Assembly (NCBI GenBank): GCA_947177085.1
Contig: CAMWTD010000053.1
Span: forward strand, 1-10,394
Length of the DNA: 10,394 nt
Reading direction: 5' to 3'
Source of the DNA: an uncultured Desulfovibrio sp.
GTDB taxonomy: Bacteria > Desulfobacterota > Desulfovibrionia > Desulfovibrionales > Desulfovibrionaceae
In this document: positions 1 through 7,665 of the stretch, in pieces
How the letters are laid out: every line of letters starts with the position of its first letter
Numbering within the stretch: position 1 is the stretch's first letter
Made by a program: the position numbers and the translations under genes
Notes under the pieces: model-generated
Told to the model about the DNA's origin: nothing
Seen by the model: only the letters and a program-made list of their open reading frames with translations
Databases searched by the model: none

Positions 1-765
1 GCCCCCGTGGGCTGCGGCCAGCGCGGCCTCATCGTGGCCCCGCCCCGCACGGGCAAGACCATTCTGCTCCAGTCGCTCGCCAATGCCATCATCGCCAACA
101 ATCCCGACGTCTACCTCATCATCCTGCTCATCGACGAGCGCCCCGAGGAAGTGACGGACATGGAGCGCACGGTCCAGAAGGCGGAGGTCATCAGCTCCAC
201 CTTTGACGAACCGCCGCAGCGCCATGTGCAGGTCTGCGAAATGGTGCTGGAAAAGGCCAAGCGTCTAGTGGAACGCAAGCGGGACGTGGTCATCCTCCTC
301 GATTCCATCACGCGGCTCGGGCGCGCCTACAATGCGGTGACGCCCTCCTCAGGCCGGGTGCTCTCCGGCGGCCTTGACGCCAACGCACTGCAAAGGCCCA
401 AGCGCTTCTTCGGCGCGGCGCGCAATATCGAGGAGGGCGGCAGCCTGACCATCATCGCCACCGCCCTCATCGACACGGGCTCGCGCATGGACGAGGTCAT
501 CTTTGAGGAATTCAAGGGCACCGGCAACATGGAGATCTATCTGGATCGCCACCTCTCCGAAAAGCGCGTCTTCCCGGCCATCGACATCAACCGCACGGGC
601 ACGCGCAAGGAAGACCTGCTCCTCCCTGACGATGTGCTCAACCGCGTCTGGCTGCTGCGCAAGATCCTCGCACCCATGGCTCCGCTCGACAGCATGGAGT
701 TTCTGCTGGACAAGATGCGCGGGACGCCCTCCAACAAGGATTTTCTCAACGCCATGGGCAAGTAG
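1..765 (+). CDS. rho: Transcription termination factor Rho, C-terminal part (5'-truncated by window edge)
   Basis: Rho is the hexameric RNA-dependent ATPase helicase that ends transcription of untranslated RNA in the cytoplasm. The first base is already in frame, so the gene begins left of the window. By comparison with the 419-residue E. coli protein, about the first 165 residues (RNA-binding domain and linker) are missing. The 254 visible residues contain the whole ATPase motor: Walker A APPRTGKT (residues 13-20), the IDERPEEV segment with the catalytic glutamate (44-51), Walker B and following arginine LLDSITR (99-105), the Q-loop SSGRVLSGG (116-124), the KGTGNME segment, the R-loop region EKRVFPAID (187-195) and the arginine-finger region GTRKED (200-205). 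The Walker A lysine equivalent to E. coli K181 is arginine, a change I recall in other Rho proteins. The GTG at 7 lies inside the domain and is not a start. The stop TAG is at 763. No terminator follows; the next gene starts 9 nt later. The identification is secure. Confidence 0.98.
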   Translation, partial: APVGCGQRGLIVAPPRTGKTILLQSLANAIIANNPDVYLIILLIDERPEEVTDMERTVQKAEVISSTFDEPPQRHVQVCEMVLEKAKRLVERKRDVVILLDSITRLGRAYNAVTPSSGRVLSGGLDANALQRPKRFFGAARNIEEGGSLTIIATALIDTGSRMDEVIFEEFKGTGNMEIYLDRHLSEKRVFPAIDINRTGTRKEDLLLPDDVLNRVWLLRKILAPMAPLDSMEFLLDKMRGTPSNKDFLNAMGK

Positions 766-774
766 GCCCAGCGC

Positions 775-1641
775 GTGGCCGGAGCTGGCCGCGCACCATC
801 CGCGAAATCGGCTCCGATGCAGCCCCTCAACGCAGCCTCCCCCCCAGGCGCGGAGCTCCCGCTCCGGGTCCCCTGGCCCAGCATGTGTGAAGGCCGCAGG
901 CTCCTGGTGCTGGCCTGCCGCCCCGTCGGCCGCGGGCAAAGCCTCGGGCGCTTTCTTGGCGCGGCATTTCTCGGCTTCGGGTTGCTCCTGCTTCTTGTGG
1001 GAACGCAGCAAAGTCTCCCCCCGGCCCTGGCGGGCGGCGGGGCCTGCATCTTCGCGGGCCTGGCGCTTCTGGCCGTGGTGCGCGGCGGACGAGCGCCCCT
1101 GCTCATCCTCGACGGGGAACACGGCGAGGCCATTCTTTGCCGCCGCCGTCTGGGCAGGCGGGCCTTCCGGCTTTTTTCGCTGACAAATCTTGAAATCACC
1201 ACACACGCTGATGGCGGCGCGGTCCACGTACGACCTGCGGGAAGTGGCGACGCCGGCCGGGAGGTTCCGGGCCTCGCTTCGCGTATTTCCGACAGGGAGT
1301 GGCGGCTGGGAATGCTGCTGCCCGCTCCAGCAGGCGAGGCGGCAGAGGCTGCCGCCTGTCTGGAACAGTGGCGGCGTCTTGCCTGCGCCGGAGAGCCGCC
1401 CGCGCTTGCCGATGCCTGTGATGCCACGGAATTTGCGGCGCTCTTGGGCAAGGGCGTGCCTCCGGCCCTGCTTCAGGGACTTGCCGGCGCGGATGCCCCG
1501 GTCCTGTCGCCCGAGCCCGATGCGGACAGGGGGGAGGAAATGCGCGAGCGTCCGCTCCGCGCGGCCGCAGCGCCACACCCGGAAATCCGCCGCGCCCCGG
1601 ATCTGCGCGATTCCCGCGGAAATCGGGACAAGAGGGACTGA
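775..1641 (+). CDS. Probable two-helix membrane protein of unknown function downstream of rho
   Basis: I do not recognise a named family. The 288-residue product has a short unstructured N-terminus rich in Pro and Ala, then two hydrophobic stretches at about residues 58-77 and 83-102 that look like a transmembrane hairpin. A compact soluble part follows (about 105-205), containing segments such as LLILDGEHGE and DREWRLGMLL. The tail from about 245 is highly charged and rich in Arg/Asp/Glu, probably disordered. Two helices followed by a small beta-rich part recall bacterial PH-like membrane proteins, but no diagnostic motif supports this. The start is uncertain: GTG at 775 has AGTAGG 8 nt upstream and sits 9 nt after the rho stop, whereas ATG at 817 and ATG at 883 have no visible ribosome binding site. 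Hydrophobic segments in this frame and GC-rich third positions argue that it is real despite long antisense ORFs. Co-transcription with rho is likely. It converges with the GT9 gene, leaving a 15-nt gap. Confidence 0.72.
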   Translation: MAGAGRAPSAKSAPMQPLNAASPPGAELPLRVPWPSMCEGRRLLVLACRPVGRGQSLGRFLGAAFLGFGLLLLLVGTQQSLPPALAGGGACIFAGLALLAVVRGGRAPLLILDGEHGEAILCRRRLGRRAFRLFSLTNLEITTHADGGAVHVRPAGSGDAGREVPGLASRISDREWRLGMLLPAPAGEAAEAAACLEQWRRLACAGEPPALADACDATEFAALLGKGVPPALLQGLAGADAPVLSPEPDADRGEEMRERPLRAAAAPHPEIRRAPDLRDSRGNRDKRD

Positions 1642-1656
1642 GGCAGGAAGGGAAGC

Positions 1657-3045
1657 TCAGGCCAGCGCCGCACGCAGCAGTTCCGCCCGCTCGAGAACGG
1701 TGTGCCATGCCCCCTTGGAGAAATCCCCGTTCTGCAAGGTCATTTGCGCGTGCCCGGCAAAAATCCGCAAGAGCGGCGGCTGGCCGGCCCAAAAGTCTTC
1801 GGGGAGGGGGCAGCCGACCTGTCGAGCCCAGGCCGTGAGCAAGCGCCCCAGTGACGTGGAGAGCCGCTCGGCAAGCGCTGGTTGCGTCTCCTGCAGCCTG
1901 GTCGCGCGCGTATTCAGCAGGGGGGCCAGGTCGGGCGAGGAAAACGCAAGAAAGGCTCCCTGCCAGAAATCCTCCAAAAGGCCCCCCACCGCTGGATCCT
2001 TCCCCACCGGGGCAAGGCTGTGCAACCCCAGTTCATCCCGCCCGGTGCGCAACAACTCAAGGCCGGGCCAATCGGCATTTCCGCCAATCTCTTCCGGATT
2101 GTCCAGCACGGCATGGACGGCCCGCGCCACGGCCTCGGGGCCGAAGGCCTCCTTACAGCGCAGGCGCGACTGCTGGCAACTCCAGCAGCCAACGCAACTG
2201 ATGGCGGCGCGGAGCACGAATTGCCCCGGGGCGACCGGACCTGTTTCACGCGCATGGACATTCCCCATGGAGAGATTGAGCACGGGAACGCCCAGCCAGT
2301 CCGCCAGGTGCATGGGCCCGGTGTCGGGCGTGATGCAGAGGTCCAGTCCCCGCATGACCTGGGCCACCTCGCGCAGGGCAAGGCGTCCGCACAGATTGGC
2401 CGCCTGGGGCAGCCGGGCAAGACGGCCGACCTCTCCTCCCAAATCACGCTCAGCGGGGCCCCCAAGGAGCAAAGGTACGAATCCGGCCCGCGCCAGCCGC
2501 CCGGCGAGACGCCCCCAGAAGCGGGCGTCCGGACGCTTGGCGGGCTCGCTCGCCCCGAGGACAAGGCCCACGCGCCCGGTACGCGACCGTTCAGGGCGCG
2601 GCATCGGCGCGGGCCACCCAGGACCCGGCGGCAGGATGTCAAGGCGGTGAAGATCAGCCCAGTGAAAAGCGTTGTGCCTGTTGTTTCGCGTGAGCGCCGC
2701 CCGGTAGAGCTGCCAGAAGCCCTCGATATGCAGCCCCGCCGCCCCGGCAACCGGCCCGAGCTTGAGGGGGGCTTCGAGAGCGGCCATACAGGCCGCGGCG
2801 TCTTCCCGGCTGCCGAGGTTGATGGCCGCCGCATAGCTGCGTTGCGCGAGGATAGGCAAGTGCTCCGGCGGGAAGAAAACCGCCTGCGGCGCAAGGGGCA
2901 TGAGATCCTGAAAAAAACGCGGATCGGCCGCCACCCAGAGCGGATGCCCCGCATAGCGGCGCGCAAGGGCCATCAGGAGGGGAAAGGTAAGGATCAGGTC
3001 CCCCATGCGACGCAACTGGAGGACGAGGACAGGCTCCGCGCTCAT
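1657..3045 (-). CDS. Glycosyltransferase family 9 (ADP-heptose:LPS heptosyltransferase-type) with C-terminal extension
   Basis: This is a GT-B fold enzyme of the heptosyltransferase family, which transfers a sugar from a nucleotide donor (ADP-heptose in the classic members) onto lipopolysaccharide core or another glycan at the inner membrane face. Of 462 residues, 1-50 form the N-terminal Rossmann start ([18 protein letters not shown], close to the family's RxGDxxLTxP pattern). Residues 158-197 begin the C-terminal Rossmann half ([13 protein letters not shown], then PLLLGGP), and [18 protein letters not shown] (237-254) is the family's donor-binding D-GPMHLA motif. Four cysteines follow at 284, 287, 290 and 297. 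Residues after about 320 (some 140) extend beyond the usual catalytic core and look helical. The ATG overlaps the TGA of the upstream glycosyltransferase gene by 4 nt (ATGA), so translation is probably coupled; the ribosome binding site is weak. It is the last gene of the five-gene operon, and no intrinsic terminator is visible after it. The family is certain; the acceptor and sugar are unknown. Confidence 0.92.
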   Translation of the reverse strand: MSAEPVLVLQLRRMGDLILTFPLLMALARRYAGHPLWVAADPRFFQDLMPLAPQAVFFPPEHLPILAQRSYAAAINLGSREDAAACMAALEAPLKLGPVAGAAGLHIEGFWQLYRAALTRNNRHNAFHWADLHRLDILPPGPGWPAPMPRPERSRTGRVGLVLGASEPAKRPDARFWGRLAGRLARAGFVPLLLGGPAERDLGGEVGRLARLPQAANLCGRLALREVAQVMRGLDLCITPDTGPMHLADWLGVPVLNLSMGNVHARETGPVAPGQFVLRAAISCVGCWSCQQSRLRCKEAFGPEAVARAVHAVLDNPEEIGGNADWPGLELLRTGRDELGLHSLAPVGKDPAVGGLLEDFWQGAFLAFSSPDLAPLLNTRATRLQETQPALAERLSTSLGRLLTAWARQVGCPLPEDFWAGQPPLLRIFAGHAQMTLQNGDFSKGAWHTVLERAELLRAALA

Positions 3046-4820
3046 CCGGCCGTCCCGGGGGCCGCTGCGGTGGGAGTGTCCCCTGGTATCCCGTATATGG
3101 CGCGCATTTCCTCAAGCATGGTCTGAAGGCGGTGGGCCCAGGTGTGGCAGGCGAGGACGCGTTGGCGCGCCGCCGTGACGAGCTTGCTGCGCTCGCCCGG
3201 GTGCGTGAGGTAATAGCGCACGAGCTCCGGGATCTCATCCGGCTCATGGTAGCAGGCCATTTCCCGCGGCGTGAAGAGCTGCTCCATCTGCGGCCGCCAG
3301 TCCGTGAGCACAAAGGCCCCGGCTGCCGGCACGTCAAAGACGCGCTGGTTGACCGCGCCCTTCATCTGCTTGCTCGTGCTGTTGAAATTGATGGCCGAAT
3401 GCCCGTAAAAGGCGGGGAGCTGCGAATAATAGCTCAGTTCGCCGAGATAGCGCGGCTGCGGCGTGTCGTGGCGGAATTCCACCTTCCAGCCGCCGTCGCC
3501 CACGATGAGCGGCCTGAAGGGGAGGAGGCGGCGCACGCAATCATTGCGATAAAGGCGCGTCGCCTGCCAGGTGACGGCCGTTTCATAGGCGAGCCTGGTC
3601 TCATTGTCGGGCAGGCGCAAATAGCCGTCATAGACCTTGGGAAAGCGCTGGCAGAGAAAATCCGCCACGCTGCGGAACTCGCTTTCCGCGAAGGCGGCCG
3701 AAACCTCCCGGAAGGGCAGCAGCAATGCCCGCGGGAAATGCCCGTGCTTGAGCCTGCCGCCAACCTTGTAGAGCATGGAATTGCCCACAAAGGAGACTTC
3801 CGCCTTCCAGGCGTCGGGCACGGCCTTGCGCGTTGGCGAAAAGCGCTCAGGGTCCGTCCCCAGGGGCAGGTAGCGCACATGCTCGAAGCCCGCGGCCTCA
3901 AGGCTCGGCACATTGTCCGCGTCCCAGGTGAACAGCGTCGTCCACGGACTCACGCAGCGCGTATACTGGTGGATGATGAGGTGCGGGTTGTCCACAAACC
4001 AGGACGCGAGCGGCAACTGGAGCCTCGCGAGCAGGTCCATAAGCACGCCTTCCACATCCACGCCCATGTGGTTGAGCGTGATGCAGCAGTCCGGCTTGAA
4101 GGCGAGCACCGTTTCGAGCAGTTGGCGCACAAAGACATCCTGCGCCACTTCCCCCTCGCCCACGGCCACGAGCTGGTAGTCGATGCCGAGCTTGCGACAG
4201 GCCCCCTCCAGCTCGCCCATGAGAAAATACTTGCTCGTCAGCAAAAGGACGCGCGGCGTTGCAGATCGAAAGCGGGGCCGCACGGCCCTGCTCCAGAAAT
4301 CGAAGCGCGCGCTGGCGTTGAGGCTCTCGCGGAGGGCCCCGTAATAGGCTTTGTCGAGGCGCTGGTAAAAGGCCAGCGGCAGCGGCACAAGCGGCTTGCC
4401 TCCCTGCTCGAGCTGCCAGCGCGTGAGCTTGGCGAGGGCATCCGCGCTGTCGGGGCTTTTCACCACAAGGATGCGCCCGCGCGCTGCCTCGGGGAGATTG
4501 GCGAGCGTCCCGCTGAGCGCCTCGAGCTCTTCCTCCTTGTCTACCACGGCCAGCGGACCCTCCCAGCCTTCCAGCAGGCGTCCAAGCGCATGGCCGAGGC
4601 CCGCGCCAAGGAGCACCGGAAGCACAGCGCCGGAATTTGCGCCCCTGCCTCCGTGCTCGGTGAGAAAGGCTTCCGCCGTGGTCAATTCCCGGCGTGCGCC
4701 GCCGGGCCCCAGCATGGCGAGGCTGCGGCCATTTTCGTGGGCGATGATGTCCGCGGGCGTGGCCGCGCCGTCCTGGGACGGCACGACTTCATAGCGCAGG
4801 CCGGCCTCCCCCTTGCTCAT
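3042..4820 (-). CDS. CgeB-like glycosyltransferase (DUF3880 plus Glyco_trans_1_2 type) with extra N-terminal domain
   Basis: A probable cytoplasmic GT-B glycosyltransferase of 592 residues. Three parts are visible. Residues 1-180 hold a nucleotide-binding-like beta-alpha segment ([20 protein letters not shown], 67-86, then a strand ending in VVDKEEE, 92-98), reminiscent of the N-terminal regions of motility-associated (MAF/DUF115) glycosyltransferases. Residues about 188-325 match the DUF3880 style: [37 protein letters not shown], then [17 protein letters not shown] and [11 protein letters not shown]. Residues about 435-575 are the C-terminal group 1 domain, with [35 protein letters not shown] and a closing HTWAHR. 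Proteins of this kind are linked to spore coat, S-layer, flagellin or other surface glycosylation. The gene is flanked by 4-nt ATGA overlaps on both sides, so it is tightly coupled to the FapA-like and GT9 genes. The shared operon suggests that the two transferases act on the same glycan. Substrate unknown; the MAF link of the N-terminus is only an inference. Confidence 0.85.
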   Translation of the reverse strand: MSKGEAGLRYEVVPSQDGAATPADIIAHENGRSLAMLGPGGARRELTTAEAFLTEHGGRGANSGAVLPVLLGAGLGHALGRLLEGWEGPLAVVDKEEELEALSGTLANLPEAARGRILVVKSPDSADALAKLTRWQLEQGGKPLVPLPLAFYQRLDKAYYGALRESLNASARFDFWSRAVRPRFRSATPRVLLLTSKYFLMGELEGACRKLGIDYQLVAVGEGEVAQDVFVRQLLETVLAFKPDCCITLNHMGVDVEGVLMDLLARLQLPLASWFVDNPHLIIHQYTRCVSPWTTLFTWDADNVPSLEAAGFEHVRYLPLGTDPERFSPTRKAVPDAWKAEVSFVGNSMLYKVGGRLKHGHFPRALLLPFREVSAAFAESEFRSVADFLCQRFPKVYDGYLRLPDNETRLAYETAVTWQATRLYRNDCVRRLLPFRPLIVGDGGWKVEFRHDTPQPRYLGELSYYSQLPAFYGHSAINFNSTSKQMKGAVNQRVFDVPAAGAFVLTDWRPQMEQLFTPREMACYHEPDEIPELVRYYLTHPGERSKLVTAARQRVLACHTWAHRLQTMLEEMRAIYGIPGDTPTAAAPGTAG

Positions 4821-5980
4821 GGGGCGGCCTTGGCGGGCAGGGGCTCCACCACGATGTCATTGTAGCAGAGCCGGAAGAGGACATTTTCGTAAGGGCGCTC
4901 CACCATCATGAAGGCCCTGCCGATGGAAATCTCCACCCCGGGATGGACCACGCCCGCCACCATGAGCCGGCAGTTTTGCAGATTGTTCTCATCCTGCGAA
5001 AGATGCGACCAGAGCTCGGTGCGACGGCGCATGATGACCTCGCGCTGTGCCGTGAGCCGCGCGAGCTTGCGCGAGGCCTCGCTGGCGTCCGGGGGCAGGT
5101 GTCCGGCGACCGCCTTCAGGTGGGTGATGGCCTGGGACAGCGTGGCTATCATCTGGTCGATCTTTTCAAGGTGGCGGATATTGAGCGGATCATACCCGAG
5201 GTAGACCTTGGTGGGCACGCCCGCGCGATTGCCGAGCTGGGCGCCCACATGCACGCTGCCATAGGCATTGACCGTGCTGCCGTACATCTGGCCGCGCACC
5301 ACCATGTTGGCCCCGGCATAAACCGTGCTGTAAAGGCAATACTTGTCGATGAGCATGTTGCCGCGGGCGCGCGCCTCCACCTTTTCCAGGAAGGGCACGA
5401 GGAGCTTGCCGCCGGCGTCAAGCAGGCAGTGCTGGCCGGATCCGCCGCGCGCGCCGCCCTCCACCATGAGGTCGCGCCGCGCGCGCACAACGCCCCCCTC
5501 CACCATGCCCATGATGCGCAGGTTGTTGGCCTGCACGGAAAAGCCGGACCGCACCGAACCGTGGACAGCCATGTCGCCCACAAAGAAGATGTTGCCCGTG
5601 TGGAAGCTCACGTCCTTGCGGACGTTGAGCAGGCTTTTGACTGTGATCTTGCCTTCATTGTAAAATACATAGCCCTTGGAGGCCGCCAGGAGATAGCGGG
5701 GATAGGCCGGGTCCACCCGGGTGTTGGCCCCGGCGGGAAAGTCCGGTCCCTGGAGGATGAAGCGGGGGTCCGGCTTTTCATCGAGCTCGTCGAGCGGGAC
5801 GATCTCCGCGAGGATTTGCCCGGCGATGACGTTCTGCACATAGCCGAGGCTGTAAAGGTCCGCGCTGTCGTCCGTGCCCACGCCGCCGCCGGGCTTGGCG
5901 CGCAGGTGGTCAAAATCGGGGTTGAAGTAATGCTTTAAGTAGTAACGCACAGATACCGTCCATGAATGGGCGTGGGTCAT
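4817..5980 (-). CDS. FapA/DUF342 family protein (flagellar assembly protein A-like)
   Basis: A 387-residue cytoplasmic protein of the FapA (DUF342) family, whose members are tied to flagellar assembly or envelope polymer organisation; the molecular role is poorly defined. Residues 1-60 carry a family-style start ([18 protein letters not shown], then [10 protein letters not shown]). Residues about 105-260 are a run of short strand repeats rich in Gly and Val, of the bactofilin-like right-handed beta-helix type ([63 protein letters not shown]). Residues about 268-332 form a long alpha-helical, probably coiled-coil insertion, and 333-379 return to strands, closing the DUF342 layout. The start is ambiguous: ATG at 5980 has no good ribosome binding site, and a GTG at 5950 just before RYYLKHYF would match the conserved N-terminus better. 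It lies 31 nt after the STAS gene and overlaps the next gene by 4 nt. The family is confident; flagellar function is not shown here, since no flagellar gene is in the window. Confidence 0.9.
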   Translation of the reverse strand: MTHAHSWTVSVRYYLKHYFNPDFDHLRAKPGGGVGTDDSADLYSLGYVQNVIAGQILAEIVPLDELDEKPDPRFILQGPDFPAGANTRVDPAYPRYLLAASKGYVFYNEGKITVKSLLNVRKDVSFHTGNIFFVGDMAVHGSVRSGFSVQANNLRIMGMVEGGVVRARRDLMVEGGARGGSGQHCLLDAGGKLLVPFLEKVEARARGNMLIDKYCLYSTVYAGANMVVRGQMYGSTVNAYGSVHVGAQLGNRAGVPTKVYLGYDPLNIRHLEKIDQMIATLSQAITHLKAVAGHLPPDASEASRKLARLTAQREVIMRRRTELWSHLSQDENNLQNCRLMVAGVVHPGVEISIGRAFMMVERPYENVLFRLCYNDIVVEPLPAKAAP

Positions 5981-6011
5981 GCGCCGGGGAATGCCGCGCG
6001 TCTGCGGGGCA

Positions 6012-6374
6012 TCACACGGCCGGGGCGCAGGCCTCGGGGATGAAGTTCCTGAGTTCTTCCTCGCTTTCGCAGGTGGGGAAAAAGCCCTCGATCTCGGCCT
6101 TCTGCAGGAGCGCCGTCACATGCGGGGCGGGCCCAAGAAGCACCAGCCTGCGCCCGTAGCGCTGCATGGAGGTATTGAGGCTCACGAGCACCCCGAGGCC
6201 AGCGACCTCCATGCGGCCGGCCGCCCCAAGATCCAGCACGAGCTGGCTGATCCCCGGGGTCTTGCTGTGCTCGCGCATGACCTTGTTGAAGGAGGCCACA
6301 TCCTCCATGAGCACGTCGCCCGTGAGGCGCACCGTGAGGGTGGTCCCGTGGTTCAGCACTTCCAGCGCGTACAT
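6012..6374 (-). CDS. STAS-domain protein (anti-sigma factor antagonist-like) lacking the usual phosphoacceptor serine
   Basis: A 120-residue single-domain protein of the STAS fold (SpoIIAA/RsbV type), which normally binds an anti-sigma kinase and is switched by serine phosphorylation. It shows the fold in order: strand pair LEVLNHGTTLTVRLTGDVL (4-22), helix with VASFNKVMREH, core strand ISQLVLDLGA (42-51), then the loop RMEVAGLGVLVSLN (54-67) leading into the main helix, and strand RRLVLLGPAPHVTALLQ (76-91). SpoIIAA has MDSSGLG at the loop, with Ser58 phosphorylated; here it reads MEVAGLG, so both serines are lost (Val57, Ala58) and Asp becomes Glu. ATG at 6374 is chosen because GAGGG lies 5 nt upstream, overlapping the stop of the nitronate monooxygenase gene, and the fold begins there. 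An upstream extension to 6521 would lie inside the neighbour's coding sequence. Partners are unknown; no anti-sigma kinase or phosphatase is in the window. It may be a structural or interaction module rather than a phospho-switch. Confidence 0.88.
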   Translation of the reverse strand: MYALEVLNHGTTLTVRLTGDVLMEDVASFNKVMREHSKTPGISQLVLDLGAAGRMEVAGLGVLVSLNTSMQRYGRRLVLLGPAPHVTALLQKAEIEGFFPTCESEEELRNFIPEACAPAV

Positions 6375-6381
6375 CGTGCCC

Positions 6382-7557
6382 TCAATCGGCCTTGTGCTGT
6401 TCTTCGGGGGCGTCCGCGCCCCCAGAGCCGGCTTGTACGTTCTGCACGCCCTTGCCGAGCGGATTTTTGGCCTCGTCGAATTCCCTCTGGAGCGAGTCCA
6501 TGAGTTCGCGCACGGAAACAATGGAGTTCACCCGGGAGACGTTTTCGCCGCAAAAGGCGAAGCCGCGCTCAAGGTTGCCGCGCATGGCGCTGATAAGGGC
6601 CTGCGCGATGCAATAGGGCGTTTTTTCCTGCTGGCAGGTGCTCACGCAGTGGAAGATGCACTTGAAGGGCTTTTTCAGGCCCTCGCGCGCGGCCTCGATA
6701 AAGCCGTTGTTCAGCGCGCGCCCCGGCATCCCCACCGGGCTGCTGATGATGGTGACGTCCTCCTCGCGCGCATTGAGATAACTTTGCTTGAAGCGGTCAT
6801 CGGCGTCACATTCGTGCGTGGCCACAAAGCGCGTGCCCATCTGCACCCCGGCAGCGCCAAGGTCGAGGAACTTCCTGATGTCCGCGCCGGTGTAGACGCC
6901 ACCGGCCGCAATGACGGGCACGGCGCGGCCGTGGGCGTCCTCCAGGGGCTTGACGGCCTCCACCACCTCCGGCACGAGCACCTCGAGCGCGTGGCCTGGA
7001 TCGGCGAGATCCTCCCGCTTGAAGCCGAGATGACCGCCCGCTTTCGGCCCCTCCACCACAAAGGCGTCCGGCAAATAGCCGAAGCGGGAGAGCCACTTCT
7101 TGGCAATGACCGTGGCCGCGCGCCCGGAGGAGACAATGGGCACGAGCTTGGTCTTGAATTCCTCTTTCTTTTCCTCGCAGAGCTCGCGCAGATGCCGGGG
7201 CATGTCGAGGGGCAGCCCGGCCCCGGAAAAGATGATGTCCACCCTGCTTTCGATGGCCTCGCGCACCATCTGGCTGAAGGTGGTGAGCGCGACCATGATG
7301 TTGACGCCGATGATGCCGCTGGAGAGCTCGCGGGCCTTGCGGATTTCGTTGCGCAGCGCGCGCACGTTGGCCTCAATGGGGTTTTTCGCCACATCGGGCT
7401 CCCTCATGCCGATCATGGCCCCGGCGATGACGCCGATGCCCCCCTGGTTGGCAACGGCCGAGGCCAGCCCGGAAAGGGAAATTCCCACGCCCATGCCGCC
7501 CTGAACCACGGGGACCCTGGCCACGAGGTCGCCAAGGCGCAAAACTGGAAATGCCAT
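6382..7557 (-). CDS. Nitronate monooxygenase / FabK-like FMN flavoprotein with C-terminal cysteine cluster
   Basis: A 391-residue TIM-barrel FMN enzyme of the NPD/nitronate monooxygenase family, which includes 2-nitropropane dioxygenases and the FabK enoyl-ACP reductases. Visible family marks are the N-terminal VPVVQGGMGVGIS (15-27) with LASAVANQGGIGVI (31-44), VNIMVA (85-90), VVEGPKAGGHLG (167-178) containing the GGHxG active-site motif, VPVIAAGGVYTGADI (213-227), and GVQMGTRFVAT (237-247) at the FMN-phosphate site. The C-terminal part has Cys300, Cys304, Cys308 and Cys316 (C-x3-C-x3-C-x7-C), followed by PYCIAQAL, FAFCGENVSRV and a helical end. I recall this tail from clostridial and other anaerobe homologues. 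In an anaerobe, an O2-using monooxygenase is doubtful, so a reductase role is a real alternative. The start is ATG at 7557 with GGGAGG 8 nt upstream; an in-frame extension to 7929 would cross the control region and is rejected. It is the first gene of the five-gene operon and has its own promoter at 7630-7658. Confidence 0.9.
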   Translation of the reverse strand: MAFPVLRLGDLVARVPVVQGGMGVGISLSGLASAVANQGGIGVIAGAMIGMREPDVAKNPIEANVRALRNEIRKARELSSGIIGVNIMVALTTFSQMVREAIESRVDIIFSGAGLPLDMPRHLRELCEEKKEEFKTKLVPIVSSGRAATVIAKKWLSRFGYLPDAFVVEGPKAGGHLGFKREDLADPGHALEVLVPEVVEAVKPLEDAHGRAVPVIAAGGVYTGADIRKFLDLGAAGVQMGTRFVATHECDADDRFKQSYLNAREEDVTIISSPVGMPGRALNNGFIEAAREGLKKPFKCIFHCVSTCQQEKTPYCIAQALISAMRGNLERGFAFCGENVSRVNSIVSVRELMDSLQREFDEAKNPLGKGVQNVQAGSGGADAPEEQHKAD

Positions 7558-7611
7558 ATGTTGAACCTCCCGGAACTGCTGGCCGCCGGGCCTTATTCCG
7601 GCGCAAATCAT

Positions 7612-7628
7612 AGGAAGGAGTGCTTCCT
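7612..7628. promoter_or_regulatory. Candidate operator: 17-bp dyad over the predicted transcript start
   Basis: A perfect inverted repeat, AGGAAG-GAGTG-CTTCCT, sits directly downstream of the -10 box of the minus-strand promoter and covers the predicted start point. That is a classic place for a repressor site. As RNA it would form a six-base-pair hairpin only if transcription began at its outer edge. Arms of six bases can arise by chance in GC-rich DNA, and no regulator gene lies next to it, so the call is tentative. Confidence 0.35.
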
Positions 7629-7629
7629 G

Positions 7630-7658
7630 AATATAGAGCCATGACGCCAAAGACGCAA
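7630..7658 (-). promoter_or_regulatory. Sigma70-type promoter of the nitronate monooxygenase operon
   Basis: Read on the minus strand, TTGCGT (7658-7653) is followed after exactly 17 nt by TATATT (7635-7630), a five-of-six match to the -10 consensus; the -35 box is weaker (three of six). The predicted transcript start is near 7623, giving a leader of about 66 nt before the ATG at 7557. It lies at the right distance from the only gene it could serve on this strand. It was read by eye and not scored against a background model. Confidence 0.6.
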
Positions 7659-7665
7659 GGCCATT

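Noticed and set aside
1208..1222. A 15-base direct repeat (CTGATGGCGGCGCGG) also present at 2198-2212
   Set aside because: It is a single short GC-rich match inside two unrelated genes, with no flanking symmetry; most likely chance.
349..1578. Long minus-strand open frame (409 codons) opposite rho and the membrane protein gene
   Set aside because: It runs antisense to the certain rho gene, is low in hydrophobic structure and very rich in Arg/Ala/Gly, as expected for a shadow frame in GC-rich DNA.
1190..2650. Plus-strand open frame (486 codons) spanning the end of the membrane protein gene and most of GT9
   Set aside because: It crosses a convergent gene boundary and is antisense to well-supported GT9 motifs; Ser/Arg/Pro-rich translation with no structure.
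3132..4865. Long plus-strand open frame (577 codons) opposite the CgeB-like gene
   Set aside because: The opposite strand encodes a recognisable glycosyltransferase across the same bases; this frame has no recognisable motif and is rich in His/Arg/Ala/Glu typical of antisense frames.
4943..5938. Plus-strand open frame (331 codons) opposite the FapA-like gene
   Set aside because: It lies antisense to a clear DUF342 protein, has no family features and has a His-rich composition typical of a mirror of GC-rich codons.
6375..6521. In-frame upstream extension of the STAS protein
   Set aside because: It would lie inside the 3' end of the NMO gene in another frame; the ATG at 6374 has a ribosome binding site and begins the fold.
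7558..7644. Plus-strand 28-codon frame starting at the CATATG shared with the NMO start, considered as a leader peptide
   Set aside because: There is no convincing ribosome binding site, the sequence shows no codon run typical of attenuator peptides, and it overlaps the NMO leader and ribosome binding site on the other strand.
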